A stretch of DNA of 64,000 nucleotides from Ilyonectria destructans (lineage: Eukaryota; Ascomycota; Sordariomycetes; Hypocreales; Nectriaceae), in assembly GCA_020740775.1 (NCBI GenBank), contig JAHEWK010000002.1, positions 3,720,001 through 3,784,000 of the forward strand, in the 5' to 3' direction. This document shows positions 22,665-32,558 of this stretch, in pieces. A program made the position numbers and the translations under genes. How positions within the stretch are numbered: position 1 is the stretch's first letter; every line of letters starts with the position of its first letter. The notes under the pieces are model-generated. The model searched no databases. It was not told where the DNA came from and saw only the letters and a list, made by a program, of their open reading frames with translations.

Positions 22665-24111
22665 ATGGAAAACCTCCCGAGTCAGCCCAGCCAGCTCCGG
22701 CAAAGCAGTCCTCTTTCAGAAGGGGCCCAGTCCATTCCTAAAAACAACTTCTCTCCAGAATTCTGGGATCGCGCATCTAAAATCTTTCTTACACGGCGCA
22801 CAATACGAGAGTTGGATCGCCGACAAAAAAGCTACCCTGCCCTTCAGTTTATACGTCCAGACGTACGACCTATAGATCTTGCACAATTTTCAAGGCATGG
22901 TGGTCCAGAGCTAAGCCATCTACGAGGTGTAAGACTCACCCCTTCTTCTTATAGCTGTCATCTAATTTGTGTATGCCTAGTTCCCTGAACCGAAAGAAAT
23001 TACGCAAGACGTGGGCACCCAGCGTCGCATGTTCCGGCTTAGGCAGTTGAGGACCTCTAAGACCAAGAGGACATCTGTGTACGACGATAATTTCCAATAC
23101 CATCTAATCCGCCACGGGGTATATCCTGTGGGGGAAAAGAACCCGGCAGGACATCGGAGTCCAGCGCCCGGCAATCTGGACCAAGTTCGTCGTAACCTCT
23201 CGGCTTCCAGAGCCTCTATTCCAGAACCAGAATGCTCCGAATCTGAATTCCAGGACTTTAAAGATACGAACATGGGCCTCTCGCTGGAATCAGACGTCAT
23301 GAAGCGGGTGATTCCAGGGATTGAGGGCAAGTCAAAGATCCCACAGTGGACAGATCTCGAGTTCACCAACTTCAAGTCCCTGACCTTTGAGAAAACAGCT
23401 GCACCGAAGCCTGACTCCTATGACGGGGTTCTAAGGCAAGAGATTCACTCGCAAGTTCAGCTTGATCTCAATTCGATAATCATGCCTTCCAGAACCCGCT
23501 TAAAGGCGCCGGCAGCACCCAATTTCTTCCTCCAAGCCAAGGGCGAAGACGGGACCTGGAAGGTGGCCCGGAGACAAGTGTGCCTCGATGGAGCCATGGG
23601 AGCTCGGGCTATGCACAGCCTGCAAAATTACGGGGAAGCTGAGCCGATGTACGACGGCAACGCCTACACATACAGCACGGCTTACTACGACTGCGTACTT
23701 GAAGTGTATGCTCATCATATAACGGCGCCGACTCCGGACTCCGAGGGCCCGGAGTATCACATGACCTTATTGGATGTGATTCCAATGCATCTAAGTTATG
23801 AGACGTTTGTCAAAGGCGTTACTGCATTCAGGAACGCGAGGGATATGGCGAAGAAACATCGAGACAACTTTGTCAAGATGGCGAACTCCAGAGCGTCTCA
23901 AGCGGAGGCGGAAGGGGAAGCGGCACTCGAAGAGTTGGGCGATGCAAACGTCGACCACTCGGACTCTGTCAGCAGCGATGAGCACACCTCTCCGGATGGC
24001 CATGGGCAAGGTCCGAACCCGACGTCTGGATCTAAGCGGAAACTCAACCCGGGTTCAAGCGAGCAGGGTGATGGCGCCCCGAAGAGTCAGACTCGTCGTC
24101 GAAATGTGTGA
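22665..24111 (+). CDS. DUF7924-like fungal protein, copy 2
   Basis: Paralogue of the gene at 19420-21521; function unknown. Two exons, 22665-22928 and 22981-24111, give 464 aa. The ATG at 22665 opens MENLPSQPSQLRQ. The N-terminal block NNFSPEFWDRASKIFLTRR ends at the same intron site as copy 1. The conserved domain includes NFFLQAKGEDGTWKVARRQ, LDGAMGARAMHSLQNYGE, YDGNAYTYST and YHMTLLDVI, followed by FVKGVTAFRNARDMAKKHRDNF. The tail is polar with a basic NLS-like end (QTRRRNV). Compared with copy 1, the Glu of the E-x-K position is Gln (FLQAK), and the acidic residues just upstream of that strand are missing. If the fold is PD-(D/E)XK-like, this copy would lack a usable metal site. It has no acidic minisatellite. 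Nuclear or regulatory roles are only conjecture. Confidence 0.78.
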
Positions 24112-25570
24112 AGGGTTGTTGATGGTGTTTGTTATGTATATATATATGCTTTCTTTTTTGGGGGGCAGTTGGGCGCAGATGAGGGGGAAACCCGGTTGAT
24201 TGAGCGAGGTAGTAAAGGATAGAGGATAGAGGATAGAGGATCATTAGACATGATTTGTTTATGACAGAATCCCATTGTTTTATTCACTCATGGTGACTGC
24301 TCGTGGAAGAACCCGACGTCTGAATAGCGCAGCGCATGAGTTGGAGATGGCGGTGCCACAACCTCAGAGCGGCCAGTCGCGTGAGTCCAGTGACGTTTGG
24401 ACATGGGATTAGTAATGCAAATGCGGGCGTAGTGGCGGCCCCTGAAACCTGAGGCGCGCCGGACAGTTTTTGTGGAGGTGGGTGTCTGAATAAGGTCAAG
24501 GGTGTGATTCTCAGTGATTCTCAGTGCGACGGGGGGAGAGAAGTCGCTAAGTTATTAGGCGTCGCGTCGCAGAAGATAGAGACTCGGGGAGACATTCCGA
24601 TAGAGGCCGAGAGTTGACCACCCAAGTTAACTCTCGGGGACATGATTTCTGAGGCATCGCCGTCTTGGTCTAATCAGGTATTATCCATTGACTCATTATC
24701 GCAGCGTGGCGCGCATGTGAGCGTTCCGCTTCGCCACTAGACATCATCTAAACGGCGACGGAAGAAGCAGCGTGGCCACATCTGATGCCATCCACAGATC
24801 AATTATTAATGCGGCCAGCGCATCTATCGAATCGTATGCGTTGTTATCCATCATCCTTCCTCCATTCCCTGACAAACCAAACCAAACCATCCCCCATCCA
24901 ATCCGTCGGCGCCGACTCCGTGACTCCGTTGAGGCCACGGTATTCCGTAGCGGTAGCGGATGCGGTAGCTTCGACGCCAATCCAGATGCAGATGCGCAAC
25001 GCCAGGTCATCCGGACTAATCACTGTACTTCGTGGATACGTGACAGGGCGTAGGCTTCTCTTCTCTTTTCTGGCTGGTCTCTTGGTATTTTTTTTCTCTG
25101 CCTTTTTGAAACCGCGACCCGCTCCCCTTCGCTGCCTGGACTTTGTCATCTTTCCATATCGGGGCCTTGATGGATTGACGTTTTTTTGACTGTCTACTTG
25201 TTCTCTTATTCTCCCACACTCTCTCAACCATTTTTCCATCTTCTTGTCTCTAGACCTCGACGTCACCCCCCTACTTTTGCTTCTTCGTATCAAACTTCAA
25301 ACTTCAAACACGCCCTACTCTTTGACTACGTCTGACGCCACCGAGACACCGAATACGCCCCCGTCACACTCGCGCTCCCATCCTTGACTCTGCCGAACCC
25401 ACCCTGCCGCAGCTCGCAGCTCCCTTTCTCTCAGGTCCCTCCCTCCACAGGTACTCCCGTACTCCGTTGGTACTGCAGCCTCTCAGCTTTCAGCGCCTCT
25501 CAGCCAACCGCCGCCTCTCGTTTCTTCTGTACCGCGTCGCTCCTCGCGATCCAACCTCCCTCCGCCACCT
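24112..25570. other. Intergenic / promoter of acetyl-CoA transporter
   Basis: No gene recognised. The right part (about 25030-25570) is strongly CT-rich with several tttttt runs and no ATG in the transporter frame, fitting a long leader. The left part holds a short GGATAGA tandem array. Confidence 0.5.
24216..24241. repeat. AGGATAG microsatellite
   Basis: A seven-base unit, aggatag, repeats about 3.5 times head to tail in the 3' flank of DUF7924-like copy 2. Confidence 0.85.
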
Positions 25571-27338
25571 ATGACCGCCAGAGCCCGAAAACCTCAAAAA
25601 ACACCCCGCCGACCTCCCCTCACGCTCAAAACAGACGACGCGAATGCCGCCGCCAACGGCAACGGCCACGCCATCATGAGCAACGGAGTCGAGATGCGCC
25701 GCAAGGCCCCCAACTCCGACAACGTCGCCGACAGCTTCATGGCCAGCGAGTCCTTCTCCCTCGACGACCCCGTCCCCAAAACCCCGGCCCTCAACAACCA
25801 CGGCTTCTTCGACCTCCCTCTCCAGGACCAGCGCAACTTCCTGCTGCTGGTCTTGTTATACTTCCTTCAGGGTATCCCAATGGGCCTGGCCACCGGCTCC
25901 GTGCCCTTCCTCCTCAAGAACCACATGTCTTACAGCGAGATTGGCATCTTCAGCTTGGCCTCGTATCCCTACTCTCTAAAACTCTTCTGGAGCCCCTTTG
26001 TCGACGCCGTGTGGAGCCCCAAGATTGGACGCCGCAAGACCTGGATTGTGCCCATCCAGTTCTGTTCGGGCTTCGGGATGCTGTATTTGGGGTCGCATGT
26101 TGAGGGCATGTTGGCTACCGCTGGCAAGCCTGGCGGCATGACGGCCTTTTCCTTCATGCTGTGGTGGTTCTTCCTGGTCCTCATGTGCGCCACCCAGGAC
26201 ATTGCCGTGGACGGATGGGCGCTGACGCTGCTGACGCCTGGCAATGTCTCGTATGCGTCAACCGCGCAGACCGTGGGCCTTACAGCTGGCCACTTCATGT
26301 CGTACACCGTCTTCCTCGCCTTCAACGCCGCCGACTTTGCCAACAAGTGGTTTCGAGCCGTGCCTTCCGACGAGGGTCTCCTCTCTCTGGGTGGATATCT
26401 CAAGTTCTGGGGCTGGGCCTACATCGTTGTTACCATTGGCCTCGGCCTTCTGAAGCGGGAAGAGAAGTCGCACAACGAGGACGGCGTCTGGGACGTGTAC
26501 AGGATCATGTGGGGTATCCTCAAGCTCAAGAATGTCCAGACCATCATCATTGTGCATCTCATCGCCAAGATTGGCTTCCAGGCCAACGACGGTGTCACCA
26601 ACCTGAAGCTCCTGGATAAAGGCTTTGGCAAGGACAACATGGCCCTGACTGTTCTCATCGACTTTCCCTTCGAAATTGGCCTGGGCTACTATGCTGGCAT
26701 GTGGTCGCAAAAGTATACGCCCATGCGTCTCTGGTGCTGGGGCTTTATGGGCCGTCTCATCGCTGCCCTCTCGGCCCAGTTCGTCGTGGCCATCTTCCCC
26801 TCCGAGGGCGTGACGCACTGGTATCTGTTGGTTGTCATCGCTGAACATCTCTTTTCGACATTTACAAACACCATCATGTTCGTGGCCGTCTCCGCCTTCC
26901 ACGCCCGAGTGTCCGACCCCGTCATTGGCGGTACCTACATGACACTCTTGGCAACGTAAGTACATCCCAATTTCTTGTTACAGAACATATTTACTAACAT
27001 ATTACAGGGTTTGCAACCTTGGCGGCACGTTCCCACGATACTTTGTTCTACAGCTCGTCGATACCTTTACGGTGGCGACGTGCAACCCCGGCAAGTCTGA
27101 TGCCAAGGGTCTCAAGGGCCCCCTTGTGACCGAGGCCTTCTCATGCGCGCTGCAGGTTGAGAAGGAGAGGTGCGAGAGCGGAGGAGGCACGTGTGAGATG
27201 ATTCATGACGGATACTACTCTGTGAATTTACTGTGTGTGGTATTTGGTGTAGTGACCTTCTTGTGGTATATCAAGCCCAAGGTGCTCCACCTGCAGAGCT
27301 TGCCCCTACGGGCCTGGAGGTTGACGGCCGAGAAATGA
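25571..27338 (+). CDS. Acetyl-CoA transporter, SLC33A1/AT-1 family
   Basis: ER or Golgi membrane carrier that imports acetyl-CoA into the lumen for acetylation of proteins or glycans (known for animal SLC33A1; the fungal role is inferred). Two exons, 25571-26955 and 27008-27338, splice with AC|G phase to 571 aa. A polar N-terminal tail of about 85 residues leads into LQDQRNFLLLVLLYFLQGIPMG, a hallmark of the family. Then come SYSEIGIFSLASYPYSLKL, WSPFVDA, GRRKTWIVPIQ, ATQDIAVDGWALTLL and, near the end, GGTYMTLLATVCNLGG. At least ten hydrophobic segments are seen. A Cys-rich loop (CNPGKSDA, later CESGGGTCE) precedes the final membrane span and the ending LRAWRLTAEK. Length matches fungal and animal relatives (about 550-600 aa). 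Confidence 0.93.
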
Positions 27339-27626
27339 GCGGTATTGAAAGAGGAGGAATAAGAATAAGAATACCATCCGCCATGTAACTGTATTTATGT
27401 ATAATCAGTATGGGAGCATACTCCACCCATACCCCATCCATACCCCAAGAAATAAATAGAATCTTGATGAGATGAAGACATCCTAAGAATAAGAAATCTT
27501 TATTATAACAAACTCCACCTTACCTTTTATAATACTATATATAATGTTAGCAGTTATTTAACAAGGTATTTAACCTCATGAACCTTTTATGGGCATTAGA
27601 TTCTACTCTTTTACATACATAACCCA

Positions 27627-27683
27627 TGTCACGATGTAGAGGGGGGGGATGCGTCTCAAGAGATGTTCGTCTTTTGCGACAAT
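27627..27683 (+). repeat. Dispersed repeat, copy A
   Basis: Begins TGTCACGAT, then a G-rich run, then GCGTCTCAAGAGATG and TTCGTCTTTTGCGACAAT. It is a near-copy of 27938-28001, in the same orientation and about 311 bp upstream. The inner hairpin is degraded in this copy. TG at the start and the TGTCACG wording resemble ends of fungal LTRs, but no closing CA or target duplication could be established. Confidence 0.75.
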
Positions 27684-27937
27684 TATGAGCCATTGCGTAG
27701 TACAATAGCGGTCTAATCCTACGACCCTTGTGTGAAATTGCTGTTATGGCGCTATCCAAGAAAACCCTCTGCTCGATCACCACTACGTGCAAGATGGCGA
27801 AAAGCTTAGCCAGCCAAAAGAAAAACCAAAAAAAAGACACCTCTGATTAGGTGGCTTTCTAATAAAAACCGGGATCGGCTAAGAAAAAAAAGTCCGTAAA
27901 AATCTCTCGGAATAGATTCTTCACGAACTTAGGAGTG

Positions 27938-28001
27938 TGTCACGATATGTAGGGGGAGGGGGGTATGCGTCTCGCAAGAGACGTTCGTCTTTTGCGACAA
28001 T
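27938..28001 (+). repeat. Dispersed repeat, copy B, with perfect hairpin
   Basis: Same order of blocks as copy A. At 27968-27983 it holds a perfect inverted repeat, CGTCTC-GCAA-GAGACG: a six-base stem closed by a GNRA-type tetraloop. This is followed by TTCGTCTTTTGCGACAAT. Similarity to copy A stops right after this block. Confidence 0.8.
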
Positions 28002-28337
28002 CCAGAAATGAAATACAGGGTATATGCATATGTGGTTGTGGACAATGAATTCTGTTCTGTGGCTTTCCTGGGGATGCAAGGGAGTCTAGAATAGACCCAC
28101 CGTGGCTTAGGTATTGTTGTTGGACGAACTCAGGACAATGAATGTTGTCGGTATGAACGCACAGCTCTTATTCTAAGCTTTGACTCATCCATGGCCTTAA
28201 AAAGACCCGAGAAGGCTCCCCGGGGTGAGGTCAGAGAACCTCACAGCATCTCCCACCCCATCTATTAGTCTGTAGTGCTTCATATCCCTTCTGCTGCTGT
28301 CATCACCCCTCCTGCATTTCCACTCTGATAAACAACC

Positions 28338-29111
28338 ATGGCTCGAACAGTCTCGAAGGAACAGCTCTCCAAAGCCACCAGATTATCTACGTGGTCTCCG
28401 GTATTCAAGATCGATTCCAAGACGATCATGAAGACGGGAGACATCGTCCGCATGGCTGAAGCCGAGGTAATGAAATTCGTCCATGCAAACACCTCCATCC
28501 CCGTCCCAGAGGTCCACAGCGCATACCGAGATGAAGCCTCGGGGCATGTCGTCATCCTTATGGACTTTATGGAGGGCGAGAACCTCGACAAGGCCTGGCC
28601 CGGATTCACAGAAGCCGAACGGGAGTCGGTCGTTTCGCAGCTCCTTGGTTACATGGCGCAGCTCCGCAGCTTCAAGGGCACGTTCATTGGGAGCATCGAC
28701 GGCACGGCATGCAACGACCAGTACTTCTGCGAAGAGCCGGAAGGGTACGGACCCTATCAATCCGAAGAGGAGTTCAACCAGGGCGTTGTGGCGGCGATGA
28801 AGAAGGACCGGCCATACACCTTTGTTGACTGGAAATGCGATGTCTGGACGAACGTCCTGAAGGGCCACGAAATTGTTCTCACGCACAACGACTTAGACCC
28901 GCGGAACATTCTGGTCCAAGGTTCCAAGGTCGTTGCTATCCTTGACTGGGAGCTTTCTGGTTACTACCCCGAATACTGGGAGTACTGCAAGGCGGTGGGG
29001 GCCTCTGGCTGGGAAGATGCATGGAGTCGGAGTCGAGCGGTGGATCGAATCCTCAAGCCCTATCACCAAGAACTCGCTGTCTTCTGGAACTCTCGTGAGG
29101 TTATTCACTAA
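28338..29111 (+). CDS. Aminoglycoside phosphotransferase-fold (APH) protein
   Basis: Small-molecule kinase fold of the APH/choline-kinase superfamily, 257 aa, single exon, cytosolic. The N-lobe carries SIPVPEVHSAY and then VVILMDFMEGENLDKAW, typical of fungal APH proteins. The Brenner motif THNDLDPRNILV supplies the catalytic Asp and Asn, and ILDWELSGYYPEYWEY gives the metal-binding Asp-Trp-Glu. The N-terminus is short: the Gly-loop strands are reduced to WSPVFKIDSKTIMKTG, which is common in this fungal subgroup. The start is the ATG in a CAACCATGG context. Substrate is unknown; members of this very large fungal family are rarely characterised, and antibiotic resistance should not be assumed. 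The gene converges on the esterase gene, with 92 bp between stops. Confidence 0.88.
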   Translation: MARTVSKEQLSKATRLSTWSPVFKIDSKTIMKTGDIVRMAEAEVMKFVHANTSIPVPEVHSAYRDEASGHVVILMDFMEGENLDKAWPGFTEAERESVVSQLLGYMAQLRSFKGTFIGSIDGTACNDQYFCEEPEGYGPYQSEEEFNQGVVAAMKKDRPYTFVDWKCDVWTNVLKGHEIVLTHNDLDPRNILVQGSKVVAILDWELSGYYPEYWEYCKAVGASGWEDAWSRSRAVDRILKPYHQELAVFWNSREVIH

Positions 29112-29203
29112 GGATAAAGGTTTGGATAGTTAAAGTATACTTTGGAAGTAAATGGGTTCAATTTTGGACCACCGCCTCTGTCCTGATTACTAGGAAAAGG
29201 TAT

Positions 29204-30097
29204 CTAATTAGATTGTTTAATTGCGCCTACTTCCCACCCAACCCGTGACGAAATGAAGTTCACGATGTCATCAATTTCGTCGGGTATCTTGTACCAATGT
29301 CCATGGTTCTCGTAACATTTCCAATCTACTTGATATCCCGAATCCCGCATGACCTGTGCCGCAGCTTCCCCCAAGGTGAAAGGAACCTTTTCATCAATGC
29401 TCCCGTGTCCGAGAAAAACGGGAGTAAGACACGAGGTTCTCTCTTTCGTTGGCTGTTCTAGGTAGCTCAAGGACAGTAGATCTCTCTCGAAAGTTTGTGC
29501 TTTGACACTTGGGTCTTGTTGGGCAGGGTCGTCGTCATTTGAGAAAGGGTCGTCACTGAAATCATCTTCTGCGACGGCAATCTCAAGATCAGATTGGTAG
29601 GTAAGATAGCCACTCATGCCAATGTAGCCGCCGATTGGGTGTTCCAAGGAGAGGAGGACTGCGAGTGACATGGAGCAACCCTGGCTCAGTCCTCCGAGGA
29701 TGATGTTTTGAGCGGGAACACGTTTGAGCTCATCTTCCAAGATGCCTAAAATTTCCACAGCCGATTCGGCAAGGCCGTCCAGTTGGATCTCCTTGCGATA
29801 AGACGGGTCTGGAAGGCGGGCGATGTCGAACCACTGCGTAAGCATCGAGCGACGAAAAGCATTGGAGCGGCGACGTTTGGATGTAGGGAAGACGAAGCGA
29901 GCCCCGGGCAGAAGCTCTGTCAGCTTACAGCCCGATGAGGTAACGCCAGTGTCCAAAAGTTCTGTTCCGAACTTCTCGCCATTGGAGCCGAGCCCGTGGA
30001 GGAGAATGAGAGTATGGGTGTGAGGTGCCTGGGGTTCGACCACAAAGATGGGGTCGCCAGCCGAACGTGGCGGTGTTGACGTTTTGGAATGCGACAT
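29204..30097 (-). CDS. Acyl-protein thioesterase / carboxylesterase-like alpha/beta hydrolase
   Basis: Serine hydrolase of the phospholipase/carboxylesterase family (PF02230 type), 297 aa, single exon, no signal peptide, so cytosolic. The strand LILLHGLGSNGEKFG provides the oxyanion region. GLSQGCSMS is the nucleophile elbow (G-x-S-x-G). The acid is probably the Asp in LGHGSIDEKVP, and the catalytic His lies in NHGHWYKIPDEIDDIV. Relatives remove palmitate from proteins or act on short esters. An insert of about 50 residues rich in Asp, Glu and Ser (DDFSDDPFSNDDD) separates the core from the acid loop; many fungal homologues have such an insert and yeast Apt1 does not. The ATG at 30097 was chosen because MSHSKTS fits the family start. 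The longer frame upstream is leader sequence. Confidence 0.88.
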   Translation of the reverse strand: MSHSKTSTPPRSAGDPIFVVEPQAPHTHTLILLHGLGSNGEKFGTELLDTGVTSSGCKLTELLPGARFVFPTSKRRRSNAFRRSMLTQWFDIARLPDPSYRKEIQLDGLAESAVEILGILEDELKRVPAQNIILGGLSQGCSMSLAVLLSLEHPIGGYIGMSGYLTYQSDLEIAVAEDDFSDDPFSNDDDPAQQDPSVKAQTFERDLLSLSYLEQPTKERTSCLTPVFLGHGSIDEKVPFTLGEAAAQVMRDSGYQVDWKCYENHGHWYKIPDEIDDIVNFISSRVGWEVGAIKQSN

Positions 30098-31247
30098 TTT
30101 GGATGCAAGGATGACGATGAGAGAAGGTTGAAGGAGTAGAAGAAAAGTTATGTGAGACACAAGGTCGGCAACCGCGATATATTCCAACTCCAATACATGG
30201 TACAAAGAACAACCACCCATTCAGACGGCGGCCCGGTGTCTATGATGCATCGTTCAAACAATCGTGACAATGAATATAAATTCGCTTAAAGCATAATTTT
30301 CATGGGGAACCGGTTTGTTTGCTTGTTTGCTTGTTTGCTTGTCGAGAGTACGAGGACAGTTACCAAAACTTACAGATAGATCTGGGCCGTCGGACAAGAC
30401 AATCGTCGAACGGCGTCCCGGACGGCACCGCACGGACCAGACGCCGGGCCGCATCGCTCAGCGCCCCGCGTTTGCCCCGGCACCACGATCAGATCATGCA
30501 CGTGGGTTGAACAAATCCGGGGCTTCACTCGAAGAAAAATCCATTGTCTTGGATCAAATAACGGAAAATCGCCTCCAGTTCAGAGTAAGTAACGCTCTCC
30601 TTCTCCCCGAACGTCGCATCCCAGCAGCCTGCAGCGGGGCATCGTCATCGCCATGTGCTCTCTCCAAAAAACAGCCGTGGCCCGAGGGCTAAGCTGGGGA
30701 TCGCGGGCTGCCAATTCGGCATCTCTTTGCCCTCAACCCCTCAAATGGAATCCTCGGGCGATCCGGACGAGGGAGTCGATCCCTCGGATAGTCGGAGAAG
30801 CCCACACATGTCCGAGCTGGATCCCTCAAGCGAGGGACTTTTTTTCTCTATCGATTCCTATTAATTACATGGAGACCACCACCCGGGATGGATACTGCTT
30901 CGTAATTGTGAGCACAGGCGATGGGGCGTTGTTGCGCGGACAAGGTGACGGAAATGCGCTCCCCAGCTAACAAAATGGCTCAGCCGTCTCCCTTTTCCTC
31001 TTTTCCTTCATCGCAATCGCCTCAGACCGTCGCGGAGCAAGACTCGGCGCCACAGTCCTCCCTCTCCCTCTCATTCAACTTCGCTCGCCGGTCCTCCGGC
31101 TCAGACTGCTCCGGGTCCCCCGCATCAGACTCCGGCTGCACCTCCGGCTCCGACTTCTGCTCCGACTTTTGCTCCGGAGCCTCCCTCTCCGCCTCACTCT
31201 CCGCCTCACTCTCCCCCACCTCATCATCGTCCTCCTCTCTCGCCACC
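30098..31247. other. Divergent promoter region
   Basis: Shared 5' region of the esterase (minus) and the phosphopantothenate-cysteine ligase (plus). The last 330 bases are open in the ligase frame and Ser-rich, but are taken as leader because the Kozak-perfect ATG is at 31248. Three tandem copies of tgcttgttt occur at about 30318-30344. Confidence 0.5.
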
Positions 31248-32348
31248 ATGGCCGCGCCCGCATCATCCACTGCCGAGGCCCTCGCCGCCGAGGATGTCTA
31301 CTTTGCCGAGAACCCGGCCCCGCGCAACCTGGAGGCGCACACGGCCCTCGCAGGGGACTTCATCGCCGCCCACGCCGCCGGCGGCCGGCGTGTCGTGCTC
31401 ATCACCTCCGGCGGCACCACGGTTCCCCTGGAGCGCCAGACGGTGCGCTACATCGACAACTTCAGCGCCGGCACGCGCGGTGCCACCAGCGCCGAGTACT
31501 TCCTCGAGGCTGGCTATGCCGTCATCTTCCTGCACCGCCAGTTCAGCCTGCTGCCGTACTCGCGCCACTACTCGCACGCCACGGACTGCTTCCTGGACTT
31601 CCTGACCGAGACACCCGGCGACGGCCGCATCGCCGTACGCCCGGAGGACGAGGACAAGATGCGCGGCGTGCTGCGCAAGTACCGCCAGGCGCGCGACAAC
31701 AACATGCTGCTCATGCTGCCCTTCGTCACCATCGTCGACTACCTGCACGAGCTGCGCGGCATTGCGCGCCTCATGCGGCCGCTGGGTCCCGCCGGCTTGC
31801 TGTACTTGGCCGCGGCCGTGTCCGACTTCTTCGTGCCGCCGGACCGCATGGCCGAGCACAAGATCCAGTCGACCAACGCCGTCGATGCCCGCAAGCAGGA
31901 GGACGAGGAGACGTTTGACAACTTCGACTCGTCGCCCGCCGTGCCGCGCTCCAAGCGCCTCATCGTCGACCTGGACCCGGTGCCCAAGTTCCTCAAGAAC
32001 CTGGTCGACGGCTGGGCGCCCGAGGGCATGATCGTGTCGTTCAAGCTAGAGACAGACCCGACCATCCTGGTGCACAAGGCGCGGTACAGCCTGGACCGCT
32101 ACCAGCACCACCTGGTCATCGGAAACCTGCTGTCGACGCGCAAGTGGGAGGTCGTCTTCGTGAGCCCCGGCCGCGACGACCAGTGGGTGCGCGTGCCTCG
32201 CGAAGGCGGTTGGGGCGAGGCAGAGCTGCGCCCGCTGCAGGCCGAGGAGCTCCCGCACGAGGATCCCGGCGTCGAGATTGAGGGCCTGATTATTCCCGCC
32301 GTGAAGGAGTTGCACGAGCAGCATATCAAGGGGCTGAAGCGGAACTGA
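31248..32348 (+). CDS. Phosphopantothenate--cysteine ligase (PPCS, yeast Cab2 type)
   Basis: Second step of CoA synthesis: joins 4'-phosphopantothenate to cysteine (ATP- or CTP-dependent), cytosolic. Single exon, 366 aa, almost the same length as yeast Cab2 (365). Seen motifs are VVLITSGGTTVPLERQTVRY followed by IDNFSAGTRGA (nucleotide- and substrate-binding DFP core), LLYLAAAVSDFFVP, KIQS, and GMIVSFKLETD followed by HHLVIGNLLSTRKWEV. The start is set at 31248 because it sits in CGCCACCATGG and gives the family length. Upstream in-frame ATGs at 30921, 30954 and 30975 would add a low-complexity Ser/Cys-rich arm that is not a clear targeting signal. Its product supplies the CoA pool on which the acetyl-CoA transporter 4 kb upstream depends, though such proximity is probably chance. 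Confidence 0.93.
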   Translation: MAAPASSTAEALAAEDVYFAENPAPRNLEAHTALAGDFIAAHAAGGRRVVLITSGGTTVPLERQTVRYIDNFSAGTRGATSAEYFLEAGYAVIFLHRQFSLLPYSRHYSHATDCFLDFLTETPGDGRIAVRPEDEDKMRGVLRKYRQARDNNMLLMLPFVTIVDYLHELRGIARLMRPLGPAGLLYLAAAVSDFFVPPDRMAEHKIQSTNAVDARKQEDEETFDNFDSSPAVPRSKRLIVDLDPVPKFLKNLVDGWAPEGMIVSFKLETDPTILVHKARYSLDRYQHHLVIGNLLSTRKWEVVFVSPGRDDQWVRVPREGGWGEAELRPLQAEELPHEDPGVEIEGLIIPAVKELHEQHIKGLKRN

Positions 32349-32558
32349 GCATCTTGGCCGAATGTGCGCATTAATAACATGGGAGCACACATGACAGTGG
32401 AGAGACGGATTCTGTATATTTGGAGCAGATACAAGATGAGCGGTTACCAAAACAGTATAGATGTTATTATTTACACCTGCTATGAATCTACATATCCAAA
32501 GACAGGCTCGCATCAGAGTGGTGTTGGGGGCATCGCCGAGTTCACAACAAATACTAGT

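Larger units (their letters stand above)
27339..28337. other. Intergenic with two copies of a hairpin-bearing repeat
   Basis: AT-rich 3' flank of the transporter, then two direct repeats (listed separately), then the GC-richer promoter of the phosphotransferase gene. No coding frame is supported. Confidence 0.55.

Noticed and set aside
27627..28001. CRISPR-like reading of the two direct repeats
   Set aside because: Only two copies, spacing over 300 bp, and a eukaryotic nuclear context.
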